Assembly (NCBI GenBank): GCA_023078555.1
Contig: CM041201.1
Span: 8,067,172 to 8,131,171 of the forward strand
DNA from: Ulva prolifera
Lineage: Eukaryota > Chlorophyta > Ulvophyceae > Ulvales > Ulvaceae
Reading direction: 5' to 3'
Length of the DNA: 64,000 nucleotides
In this document: positions 44,575 through 56,000 of the stretch, one piece after another
Numbering within the stretch: position 1 is the stretch's first letter
Layout of the letters: every line of letters begins with the position of its first letter
Position numbers and translations under genes: made by a program
Notes under the pieces: generated by a model
What the model saw: the letters and a program-made list of their open reading frames with translations, nothing else
What the model was told of the DNA's origin: nothing
Database searches by the model: none

Positions 44575-45714
44575 TAGGGCTGTAAATTTAACTTTACCCC
44601 CATTTTAACGGAGTTTAAAATGCTATTTTACTTTACAATTTTAACGTTAAAACGATTTCGAGGCTTTAAAGGGGTCATTTTACTTTTATTTTACTTTAAC
44701 GCATTTTAACTTTAAGGTTGCTTTAAAACCAAAGTTGAAGCCAAAAAGGGCTGCATTCTGATGGCTTTGACCGACCTCACAGGACAAACATCACTAACAA
44801 AGCACGGTGGTCATGATATAACTCATAGCACACCTGTTGCTGGCTCCTAGTACTTAAATCCGTGTCGCTATGCGCCTGCTCATGCTGTGGGAGTCAGTTT
44901 CCGTAGCCCGTGTGCACCTGTCACTGATTTGGCAGTGAGCAACTTCCAGACATGGCACAAGACAAACGTCCTGCTGAACCTCTGCAAGAGACTGAAAGTT
45001 CCGATGAGGCAAATCTGGCTGATTCGGCAGATGTAGGTGGCTCCAATCTGCGCAGAAAGCCAGTTGCGACTGATGTTGTGTCTCGTGGTGTTGTTGAAAA
45101 GTTTGCCGAGCTCGAGAGAAGCTGCCATTGAAATCATATCTGCGAAGCCCTGCTGTGCAACTGTGGAGAGGCTGTGGAATATATTTCTAGACAACTTGAC
45201 CTCCAAGAGAAGGTCAATGAAAAGCAGTACGCTGGCAACGCCATAGTACACCAAAATCAACCTCCGTCACCTAGGCGATAATGATGCAGCTGTTGACGAA
45301 ATTCGATGTTTTGAACGTCTGCTTGGTTTTGTTGATGAAGTGTATGAGGAAGACTCTTCTGGATCTGGTGTGCCAGAATTCTGTTCGAACGAGGGTGCAG
45401 TAGCATGTGGCCTGCAGTCTGACAGCCTAGGAGCATCTCCATCGTCGTCAAGTTGCTCAGGAGACGCAGATAATTGATAGGCGGTGCAATAGGTGTATCT
45501 AGGTGGCTGTGGACGTGTTTGTGCCGTGTTTGTGCCGTGCCATTGGCCGAAACTGCCTCCTCGACATGTTTAACAGTTTTACTGGTAAAGCAGGAAAACA
45601 CTAGTTTAAAACACGTTTAAAGTAAAGATTTTTTAGCCTATTTTACTTTTATTTTACTTTAGCTTTGTTAATTAACGTTAAACCCTGCCCCCAGATGTTA
45701 AATTTACAGCCCTA
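44575..45714 (+). mobile_element. hAT-type DNA transposon with intact ends and 8-bp TSD
   Basis: The element is 1,140 bp. It starts TAGGGCTGTAAATTTAAC and ends GTTAAATTTACAGCCCTA, giving terminal inverted repeats of 18 bp. It is flanked on both sides by GTCGCTAC (44567-44574 and 45715-45722), a perfect 8-bp target duplication as expected for the hAT superfamily. Subterminal regions are rich in TTTTAACGTTAAA and TTTTACTTTA motifs. Inside is only the C-terminal end of a transposase, so the copy is non-autonomous. The unspoiled target duplication suggests a fairly recent insertion. Confidence 0.93.
45103..45477 (+). pseudogene. hAT transposase C-terminal dimerisation remnant
   Basis: One frame reads REAAIEIISAKPCCATVERL, then WNIFLDNLTSKRRSMKSS, LATP, a TAG stop (45244-45246), then YTKINLRHLGDNDAAVDEI and an acidic, Ser-rich end at TGA 45475-45477. 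The 'SA.PC.A..ER.W.IF......KR..M......LV....NLRHL' layout is the hAT C-terminal dimerisation region. The in-frame TAG and the lack of the RNase H-like core show that it is dead. A separate 59-codon acidic frame (44952-45131, MAQDKRPAEPLQETESSDEA) precedes it in another frame, and may be coding sequence shifted by an indel. Confidence 0.75.
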
Positions 45715-46000
45715 GTCGCTACTCCATTACACGCGAGATCAGACCTGCGTCGTACAGTCATACGAAACCAGCATGTACACCGCTAGGCGTTGACGAGACA
45801 GATTACAGTGTGCTGGTGCGTGATTGGCCCCCTTTGGCCGCGCTCGTGATGCGCTGGGTGCCGCTTCGGGCGAGGGCTTTCTGGCCGGAGGAACACGTTC
45901 TCAGTGCGCTTTTTCCAGCTAACGCACAGCAGCCTGAGCAGAATAAGCAGTGGCTGGTATCAGTGTACAGACTTTCCATGGTCTTCTCCGAAGTTGAGTT

Positions 46001-46948
46001 ATGCCCGCGACCCTACGCATGCCGGACGAGCATATGTGTTACAAGGACGAAGGCAGCAAGGCAGGCAGCACCGCGAAAGGAGCAAGCAAACGAAGCAAAC
46101 ACCAAGACACCCACGCACAGCTCACCCATCACCGGCGCAGCAAGCGACACAGATCCGCAGACCGCCAAGCACACACCCACACACCAGCATACACACGCAT
46201 AGACCCCACGGCCCACACACAACAACACAACAACCACTCCGCGCCCGCAACCACTCTTGGCGCCCAGGTCCCCATTCCCACCACCTACGCAGCTGCTGCC
46301 GTGTTGACGGGTGACGTCGAGATGACCGGCCCAACCCCGGCATCGCCGGCCCCAGCAGGCCCCGCAGCAGCCGCAGGGGACCTCCCCTGTGCGCCGGCAG
46401 CCGCTCGCACGCCGTGCGTCGGACAGCCGCACGCGAGCCCCGCGCATGACGCCCCGCCAGCCATCCTCCCCAGGTCACGCGTGGGCGCCCAGCGGGGCGA
46501 CATACTCGCGTTCTTTCCAGGCTCGCCGGTGATCGGCGACGTGTGTGTCACTCACCCGCTTGCAGGTTCCAACGTTCGCGCGGCTGCGCTGCGCGACGGC
46601 GCCTCGGCGGACGCCGCCGACCGGCGGAAACGCGACAAGTACGGCCGCTCGGGAGTCGGAGGGCTCAGCTTGGTCCCGCTGTCGCATGAAACATACGGGC
46701 GTGTGGGCCCGGCGGCGTTCGCATTCCTGAACAGGCTCGCCGATGTGGCTGCAGGGGCAGGCGCGGTCTCTCGGCGGCGCTTCCTGGAGAATGCGATGCG
46801 CGACATCTCCACGACGCTCTGCCGCGCCGTTGCACGCCAGGTTCACGCCGCTGCCCCGCTGATGGCGCGTCACGCGGGCAAGGCGGTACTGACGGGACTT
46901 GCGGTCCCATGTGATGATCTCTCGCCGCTCACTGGCCATCCGGCCTGA
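46001..46948 (+). pseudogene. LINE ORF remnant: leader joined to RT C-terminal domain
   Basis: A 315-codon frame. The first ~170 residues are Thr/His/Pro/Ala-rich leader. From ILAFFPGSPVIGDVCVTHPL it becomes the post-polymerase domain: AADRRKRDKYG, LVPLSHETYGRVGPAAFAFL, then FLENAMRDISTTLCRAVARQ, ending in TGA 46946-46948. From family memory, this 'DVxVxxPLA ... ADxxxRRKRDKY ... (V/F)PLxxETxGRxG' block follows the reverse transcriptase in algal LINEs. The RT core (YxDD) is absent, so the frame is a deletion derivative even though it stays open. The ATG lies just upstream of the element boundary. Confidence 0.62.
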
Positions 46949-47519
46949 GCGGCGAGCCGCCCGCGGCGTCCTCGTCGCTCTCTCGCGGGCCGGGCGCCGT
47001 CCGAGGCTCGGACGCGCTGGTAGGCGGCGTGTGCTGCCTCGCCCGCGTGCCCCGGCCCCCGCACACGGCGCGCCTCGGCCGTGCTCCGTTCTGGGTTTCG
47101 CGGATGGGGGCGCCCCCATGTGTGTTGTCCCGGCGCTCGGGGCTGGCCTGATCGGGGCATTGGGGCGGGGGTCCTGGGGGCCCCCGGCGGCTTCCGTGTG
47201 GGGCCGGCGCCGGCCGGGCCGCTGCATGGGGCTGCCGCAGCCGCGCGGGCGGCGGGGTCGTGTGGCGTGTTGGCGTGTGGGTTTGTGGGTGCTTGGGTTT
47301 GAGTTTGGGTCTGGGCCGCGTGCGGGTGCGTGGGTGCGTGGGTCGGGTTTCAGTGTGTGGTTCGTGTGGTAGTGTGTGGGAGCGTGGGGGTGTGTGGGTG
47401 CTTGTTCTGCCTTGGCGTTGGCTGTTGCTCTCCTGCTGCGTGCGCATTGCGTTGTTCGTGCTCTCCCTTTTGGTCCTGGCGGTGCTACCGGCCCCTCCGG
47501 CTTTTTCCTTTGTAACACA
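46035..47519 (+). mobile_element. rearranged LINE-like element, copy 2
   Basis: It starts TGTGTTACAAGGACGAAGG and ends CCTTTGTAACACA. Its ends are imperfect inverted repeats of each other over about 40 bp, although its protein is a non-LTR retrotransposon type. The 3' 650 bp are almost identical to 21538-22192. A Pro/Ala-rich leader is fused directly to the reverse transcriptase tail, so the polymerase and endonuclease are deleted. No target duplication is evident at the borders. Confidence 0.68.
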
Positions 47520-48709
47520 ACAACACAACCGCCAACACCACAACGCCTGCCGCCGTACGACAGGGCCGCGCCCAACACACTGCTGCCTGAGGCCGCCCAT
47601 CATGGCCGCCCGATCGCCGGGGGCCGCCCGATCGCCGGCCCACGCCGCACCGCACCCAGGACAATGCATCGCCCAAGCCGTCTCCGCAATCCCTGCACAT
47701 GCCAACGAAGGCACCCCGCACGCCCATCGGACCTGGCCCAGCTCAGCTCAGGCTGGCTGGTCCAGCTAGCTGGAGGCAGAGGCCATCGGTTGGTGGCGTC
47801 ACGCGGGCGGGGCTCCGGAGGGGCACCCCACCGCTCAGGTCGGATGGCCTGCAAGCTGCGAGAGGTCACCGGACGAGCATGACACCTTGTCATTGACAAG
47901 CACGACGTGCTCGTACCCATGCGTGCCGACAGTCGGCACTGCCGACTCACCTTCGACAGGGGCGCTGGTCGTCTAAGCGCTTTCGGTCATTCGAATTCAC
48001 GCCCTGCTAACGTTGAAACAGTGCACGGCAGGCGGTGAGTTGTAACACATGACACACAGCATGCTGTGTTTGTCTGAATCCGTTCACTCGTCTGGAACAC
48101 AAACACGCAGCATCGGTGCTGGCGCGCTGCCACGCGCGCAGGATACCGGTAGGCGCGGAGTAGCCGGTGTCGGACGCGTCGGATGCCTGCGGAAGAGCAG
48201 TCAACGAGAAGCTCACGTTGATCACTGTATGTGGTCACAAAGGACAGAGGTCGGGCATGAAGCCGTTTCTCGGAAACCACTCGCAACCCCACTCACACAG
48301 TTAAAGCACGAAGGCGCTTATACCAACACACGACACACCTGTTTCGTAAGTGATTCAATATACTTATAGGTTCCCAGGACCGCACTCGAGATAGCTACAG
48401 GGATTCACCGGCGCCGCTCTGACAAGCTCTAATCAGAGCGGGGAGCTTGACAATGAGGTCGACCCGACAGCGAGAAGACGTGGAAGTTTGCCAGAAGTAC
48501 GCAGCGTATGCCTCGAGCGCGCTACAGCACTGTAGCTAGCCTCGCGGTATCACTCAGCCTGCCGATTTGTCCCAGCGCTGCTTTCGAGGGGCGCTACTCG
48601 AGCCCACATGCAACGAAGTTCAGACTTATGCCCAGTACTGCATTCTTCCTGTGGTATTATCATGTCTTTTTGTATGTATTGCTGATCCCGAGCTGCTGCG
48701 CGCCTGCAG
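47520..48709. other. intergenic; upstream of PDI-C copy B
   Basis: No gene is supported. A short tandem duplication of GGCCGCCCGATCGCCGG lies near 47607-47640, and a GTGCCGACAGTCGGCACTGCCGAC palindrome-like cluster near 47925-47945. The missing first exon of PDI-C copy B should lie near the right end. Confidence 0.4.
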
Positions 48710-50073
48710 GCACGTCGACGCGGTACGTGCACGCAAAGACGCGACATCTACACGCTCCACTGTTACCGTCGCGGTGACTATTGTCCTGATATTCCTTGTT
48801 ATTCCATCTGGCCTCGTGTATATTCTCTTGTCGCCTGGGCATGATCCTTTCCCCGCGAATCTGGAGCTGCCCAGGTGGGTCCAGATTTCACTCTCTTCTT
48901 CCTCGCCTCTGGAGACGCACGACGGTCAGCCATTTACAGATGCTGCTGATTCGTATTCATCTGGTCTCTTACAAATAAATTTCAACATCAGGTGTGGACA
49001 CGATGATGCACCTAGACAGCCAGTTGCTGCCATGACGGATCGACCTGTAGCCCCACCTGCCGCTATCGTCAGCATCGTGCATTTACTTTGAAAATTGACG
49101 TTGCTATCTCGAGATAGTAGCATGCCCAAACTGTCGGCATGACTGTCTCCTCGCCGTGGTCAGCCATATCTCCACGCGTCGAGCAGACAGATGCCCTGCT
49201 AGCCACGTAACAGTCAATGCAAAGGCACATTCCTGATCACATCCGCTGTGGTTGCAGCTTCACAGAGATGACATGTGAGCACGTGAAACTTGATGTCAGT
49301 GACTCTCTTGGGCTGGTGCGTCTTCCGTTGTCCCTGATATAGCGTGTACAGTGTATGGTGCTATCCTGCACATCAATAAGCAGCACCTAAGCGTGTCTTC
49401 ACACAGTTCATCCCCAGTGGTCCAGCATCCTTGTAGCATGTGTCCACCCATGGGGTGCCCTCGTCTGGAACACATAGATGAGCACTATACGATGTGCACA
49501 AAGCTCAGTGAAGGAGCAGCTGCATCACTGGATTCGATTCAAGTACAACGTTGCCCCAATGTTTTAAATTGGATCCGCATCTCAAGCCAGAGGCCTGCCA
49601 GTATGCAGAGAGAGGTCACGGTGTTGCCACAGCTGACAGAAAGTCAATGCTTGTGCTGCGTTCTTGTCTACCCTCCGTGCACCGTACCGCGTAATACTGG
49701 ACCGCGTGAGGAGTCCCCAACTCCTGATCCCCCATCTATGGTCATCCTGAATGCATGGCCTGCCATTTCAGTGCCGCCCACGCTTGGCGGCCGCATGCAT
49801 GCACATGCACAGACCCTCCGCACTCCGGCCCGCACACGCCCCTGCACATGCATGCATGCACGGCCCCGTCGCTGGCACACAGCGACCCACGGCTGTGTGC
49901 GACTCCAGCAGCACTCTCCGCGTGCCCACCGACAGCTCTGCTCCGTCCCAAACTCTTGTGAGCGTCACCTGCAGGAGGAACTCCACCTCAGCAAGACCCC
50001 TCTCACCACAGAGCCGGAGCCCATGCCTGTCTCGGCTCAGAGTGGGGGCTTGCAGGAGCCGGAGCGTGGAGCC
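48710..50073 (+). other. copy B exons 1-3: anchor and ERGIC N-terminal domain
   Basis: Exon 48710-48991 encodes TVTVAVTIVLIFLVIPSGL, then VYILLSPGHD, and ends LLQINFNI. Exon 49258-49315 adds SFTEMTCEHVKLDVSDSLGL, and exon 49975-50073 adds EELHLSKTPL and a linker. Phases match copy A exactly. Residues just before the helix (RARKDATSTRST) occupy the place of the 'RKVPxDLTxxT' segment that precedes the anchor in ERGIC/PDI-C proteins. The third exon is nearly identical to that of copy A, while the first two are only about half identical in protein by eye, marking the edge of the homogenised region within intron 2. Confidence 0.82.
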
Positions 50074-53000
50074 GTGCGTGCCCCGACGTTGTTGCGCAAA
50101 TGCATGACGCGCATCCCGGCCATCTCTGTGTCGAAACATCGGTTGGGGTACGGTCAGGTGCCTGGGGACAAGCGGCGCGGCACTGAAGCAAGCTGGGCCG
50201 TGTGTGAATGCTTGCCGCCCTCACCATTCCGGCCATTTTAATGCGTGCTTGCTCCGTGGGTTTCTGCGTATCGGGGGCAGCTTGTGTGCGTGCTGTGTGC
50301 TGTGAGGTAGCTGAAGAGGCATTTGCTGTGCAGCATGGCGCCATCGTGCCAGCAAACACCAACTCCACGGCGCCGATGACCGCCACACAGTTCCGGGCCG
50401 CACAGCGCCGATACCCCCTCCTCCTGGTGCGCCTCCCCTGCAGGCCGCTACCAGGCCTGGCTCCCCCCGCCCCCTCTCTCTGCTGTGCGCGAGGCGGCGG
50501 GGTGTGCCTCCGTGTGTGCCATGCATGCCACAGGCAGAGCAGCTGCGCTCTCTGTAGGAGCGGCTGCGTACGCTCAGCTGTCGACACGGCTCACGGCCTC
50601 CCGACCATTCCAACCCCCGCACCCCCACCACCCGGCATTCACAACTCGGCATATGTGGTCCCGTTAATTCGGAGTTGTCAATGTCCAATAGGATACGGCT
50701 CAGTAAATTCAGATTTACTTTACTTTACTGCAGCTGCCCTGTTTGGAGCTTCTCGTCGACAGCTTGTCCTTGCGGCCTGCACAGATGTGGATCACTGTCC
50801 GCCCCGGAAGAAAGCGCGCTCGCGCTGTGCCTGTGCAGGTCAACTTCTGTGCGCCTTGGGCACCGTATTGCAAGGCCATGGCCCCTGCATGGGAGGCACT
50901 GATGCAGTATGCGCGCAAAGCGTACCCGGCCTCAGAGGGCCGCATCCTCGTCAGCACATTCGACTGCATCACCAAGCCGGTGCGCGGCCCATCCCGGCGC
51001 CCCTAGCCATGCATCAGGCGCATGCATCATGCCGCAGGGCTTGTTCCTCTGGGGGCGGTCGCAGCTGCTCGGCAGCGCCGGCGACGGACTGATGCCACGC
51101 CTTCAGGGTTTTACGCCGTGGTCAGTGCAGGATCTGTGCGTGGACGAGGCGATCACAGGGTACCCTTCGGTGCGCATCTACCGCAACGGCTCAGACAAGC
51201 CCGCGACCCCCTCAGGCCACCAGCATGAGCATTACAGTGGCGATCGCACGTACGAGGTGCTCAAGGACTTTGTTGATGATCTGGTGTCCTCCACCGGCCC
51301 CGCACCCGTACACGCGGTGCGCTTTGTTCTGCTGTGTGCCAATACATGCTCCTTCGCGTTCGATGGTGGTACCGGGGACTGGGCCGAGCTGTTGCTGGGG
51401 CATGATCCACCTGCGACGTCCACCGGCTCAGCCGGTCGCGCATCCTTCCTGTTGTGATTTGCATCATTCAGTGGACATCCTTTTGCATGGCCGAACTCGA
51501 CTTGCAGCCGATCGATGCGGTCACAACGGCGCCACATGTGGGCAACTCCATCTGAGTCATTTGCACGCGCTATGCAGCAGGAAAAGCAAGCTAGCGTCAT
51601 GGACAGTTCTGCCCCGAACGCCGAGCCCCGGGTGATGGGCGCCCTTGACCGCGAGGAGGATGCCGCTTCGCTGCCGCAGCGTGATGTAGAGGTGCCTCCC
51701 CCCCCAACCCCTGACCCCTGCCACACTGGCGATCGACATGGCGCATCGCAGTGCTGAGTCGCACACAAACTTGCTAGGGGCCGCTCAGCGGGAGCAGCGA
51801 GGGGCTGGCATCATGGCGGCAGAGTCTCAGGCGGCAGTCGGTGCAGGGTCTGAGCAAGGAGGCGGCGATCAGACGGATGCCTCCAGGGCGCGTCGACCGC
51901 GACGGCTCACACAAAGCCGCTGCCAGGGACGACACGCATGAGCTGTACTACAACGACATGCTCACGTACTACGACGAGCTCACGGTGCCCTCCACCGGCC
52001 CCGCTCCCACCCACACGGTGCGCCATTCCGCGTGCCGGCAAACGCTCCTCTGTCTCCGATGGAGCCACTGGCTGCAGCCTCCGCGGCCGCCGACCCTGCA
52101 GGGCTTGCCAAGCCTAGCCCGCATGCATTCAGTGAGCAACCCCAAGTGTCTTGTGGGTCAACACGCCATAGCTCCCAGACCGTCGACGCCGCGTGTCAGG
52201 CCTGGGTTGGAGTGACAATCATCCCAAACACAGGCCAGGGATTCGTGCAGCAGAGGGCATGGATCTACTGGCCCAACGCAGCCGCCAGGCCAGCAGGCAT
52301 AGCCTGCGCTGTGTGCTGCGGTGCCATGTCAGCTAATGTGTGCGTTTGATGCATGTAGGACATGCGTGCGGAGCCCCGCGATACCGTACTTGTGGCAGAT
52401 GAAGATGCCGACGCGAGAGCCGCGGTGGCTGCGGACAAGACACTCCCGGCGACAGCACATGACAACGTGCGCCCCTTTGATCCCGTGCTAGTCAGCTATG
52501 ATACAGTTACCTTGGTCAAGATCACGTAGTACTGGGGGCCCGTAACGGTGTCTGTGTGCACCTACGCCACATCACGTGGCTTAAGCCAACATCACCCGCA
52601 CCATCGCGCGGCGCATGAGTTGCGGAGCCACTGCGCCTGCCTCGAAGAAGGCCTCTGTGCTGTGCTGTGCTGTGCTGTGAGGGAGGGCAAGTGCCGTGTG
52701 CTGTGCAGTCTGAAGACGTCACGTCGCTGAGTGCCGAGGAGTATGCTGAGCCGATGACCGCCGAGGAGTTCCGGGCGGCGCAGCAGGAGCACCCCCTCCT
52801 CATGGTGCGCCCGCTCCCGCTCCCCGTCGGCCGCTTCCAAATCCCATCAGCGTCTGGTGGACTCCTGCTTGAATCTGCACTGCAGCGGCGTGATCCCCCG
52901 CACATCCCCGCCCTGGCGCCAGCGGGGCTGCACAAGCATCGCCGCTTCCGGGCCGTAAAGCGCCGATCTCTTCACAGACTTCGTGCAAGCGCCTCGAATC

Positions 53001-56000
53001 TGCTCCCACGACTTCATGACTGTCCGCACGACTTCATGACTGTCCGCACGCAGGGCCCCTGCTTGTGCACACCCCCCTCCCGGCCCAAACGCGCCGATTC
53101 TTTCACACACATTGCGCCAAAACCTTTTGTTCTGATTCCCCGCACAAGCACGCAGGGCCCTGCCTCTGCACAGTCATGAATCACAGCCGCTCAGGGCCTT
53201 GCATGACAGAGCACCACAGCGAGCGTGCTGCCAGACACTGCAGCCTGAAGCACACCTGCCTCGGGAGATCCTCACCCGCTGCTCCATGCGCCGGCGAGTC
53301 GCACACAAGCTGCGGGCGCTATGCGCGACAGCAGCTCCATGCGTGCAGGTCAACTTCTACGCTCCGTGGTGCCCGAACTGCAACCGGCTGGCCCCGGCGT
53401 GGGAGGCCCTGATGGAGCATGCACGCACAACGTACCCTGCTGCCACAGACGGCCGCGTCCGTGTCGCCCGGGTGGACTGCGCCGCCGAGCAGGTGCGGAG
53501 CCGCCCCGACCCCGCCGCTGCTGCGTGTGCTGCGCTGCGCTGTGCTGTGTGGCGCCACCCCTGTGATGTCACCAGCACTCTCTGCACATTGCTCTTGGGG
53601 GCAGAGTTTCCGCTGGCCGTGCCCTTCCCTGGAGCTGCACTCAACATGTTGGTGACCTTCGGCATGTTCGGCATGAATCAGATGCGCTGTGGCGGGGTGT
53701 GGGTGGGTGTTCCGGAGCAACGCAGGTGGGCCGCACGGCGTCACATCACGATACCGTGCAGGAGCTATGCAAGGAGGAGGCGGTCACAGGGTACGCGACA
53801 ATGCGCCTCTACCGCCGCGACTCGCGCGGCCACAAGTATGTCGCATACAGGGGAGGCCGCACAGAGGAGGAGCTCACAGGGTTCCTCGACACCCTCGTGA
53901 GCGCGAGCCTCCCGGAGCCGCCTCAGCCCTCTGAAGTACGTGCCCCCTCCTTCCCGGCAGGTGAAACCTTCCGTTTGGGTCGGAATAGCGTATTAAAACA
54001 CCCGTTTTCAAAACAGGAATTCATGGAGGCTACTGTAATCAAGGCTATCTCAGAGCATGTTGTTGTGCCTGCCTTGCCGTGTTCTGATGTTCAAGCAGAT
54101 GCTCGTTTCCCTGGACCACATGAGATCACACCTTCAACTGCCGATGCTTTTCTCCGGCGCACCTCCAGCCGTCCTCTACAGAGCCGCATGTAGTGGCGCA
54201 TCGCCGTCGGCGCTGTTGTGCCGCCTCTAGCCACATGGGCCGAGCGCGTGCCATCTGTTCCCCTGCTTGGTATCTGCGGTGCGGCGGAGCTTCAGACATG
54301 CGTTGCATGTACTTTTAACTGGCCGTGGGCCGTTGGCAGTGCATGCGCACACGGCCGACCCGGCGCAGCAGCCCGCCCAGCGTGCTGCGGAGCAGCTGAA
54401 GAGGCGCGTGCTGTGCAGTTTGAAGCTGCGAAGCTAGCGGGAACAGAGTACGCCGCGCTGCTGACCCCCGCGCAGTTCCGGGCCGCGCAGCAGAGGTACC
54501 CCCTCCTCGTGGTGCGCCTCCCCCACCCCCTGGCATCACTCAGTGTTCCACCTGGTAGTTCTCCCTGGTATTCACACCGCCAACACATTTTTCTGGTGAA
54601 TGCTTTGCTGTGCCCGCAGCAGTGGTGTCGCCTACGCCACTGGTCGCACCTGTGCAGGTCAACTTCTACGCCGCCTGGTGCCCCTGGTCCAAGAAACTCC
54701 TGCCGAAGTGGATGGAGGTGATGGAGTATGCGCGCACGATGTACCCTACTGCCACCGACGGCCGCATCCGCGTCGCCCGCGTCGACTGCACCGTTGACGA
54801 TGTGGTGGACGACGTGCGCGCCTCCACCCTCCTTGCAGCCCCGCACTGTGCTGTGTGCTGTGTGCTGTGCTGTGGACGTGTCGGCCCTGCTGACGTCGAC
54901 CACCGCAGCCGCGCAGCCTGTGCGGCGGTGGCGGTACCCATGCATGGGGCATATGCATGACGACGCTCGCGCTCGCGGCCAGCCGGGGCTCTGCACCCTG
55001 AGGCCATGACCTGTGTGCAGGACCTATGCACGCGTGAGGTGATCACCGGGTTCCCGTCGGTGCGCATCTACCGCAACGGCTCGGATGAGTATCAGGAGGG
55101 CGCGTTCAAGAGGCATGAGCAGTACCGGGGCGACCGCACCGTGGAGGCGCTCACAGCGTTCATCGACGGCCTCGTGCCCTCCGCCGGCCTGCCACCCGGG
55201 CAGACGGTACGCCCCAGTGCAGCCTGCGGCCCCTGATGGTGGCGGCTCATGCGCACTACCTGTGGCCCCGTTAACTCGGACTTGTCAATGCCCAATAGGG
55301 TATTGCTCAGTTTAGGTTTACTTTACTTTACCTGTGCCGGCGACATTTGCGCGCAGCGTGACGTGTATGATGTGTGCAGCTGCAGCAGCAGCTGATCCGC
55401 CTGCGCGAGATCCCGGCGAGGGCGGACCTAGCATCCATGGGGAGCCTCCTTCGCGGCCTGAAGTCTGTGGAGCTGAAGGACCACGAAGTGCGCCATCCCC
55501 TGCCCGTCTTGCGGTTGGTCAGCACACTCGCCCCTATCGCCCGGTCCCCTCCTCAACCGGGCCGGCATCGAACCCCCTCCCCCACCCACGTCCCTTTGCG
55601 CTCGCAATGCGAACTGATGCACACAGCTTGTATTGGTCAAGAGTGCCTAAGTTGCAGGGCATGTTGACTGATGAGGTGCGTGGCGTGTAGGTCGAAGCGG
55701 ACCTTCCGGCACACGCTGAATATGCAGCTCCGATGACGGCGGAGCAGTTCCGGGAGGCGCAGCGCGCGTACCCCCTCCTCGTGGTACGGGCCCGGCTGCT
55801 CTTCCTGACCTGCGCCTGCCCCCTCCCCCTCTGGCACACCCGCACCCTCTCGATGCCTCATGCATGCCGCATGCGACTGCAGTCACCGCATGATCGCCTT
55901 GCACCTTGCAGCCCCGCCCGAGCACGCTTTCGGCACAGTTCCGTCGAGCCCCGGCGCGGGCCGGCCGGCCTGCCGCACGCACTCATGCATGCACATACAC

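Noticed and set aside
46475..47578. 367-codon minus-strand frame, with a 302-codon relative at 21305-22213
   Set aside because: Both lie antisense to the LINE-like element. Their residues (Pro/Arg/Thr/His runs) come from its GT-rich 3' region, and the true domain is on the plus strand.
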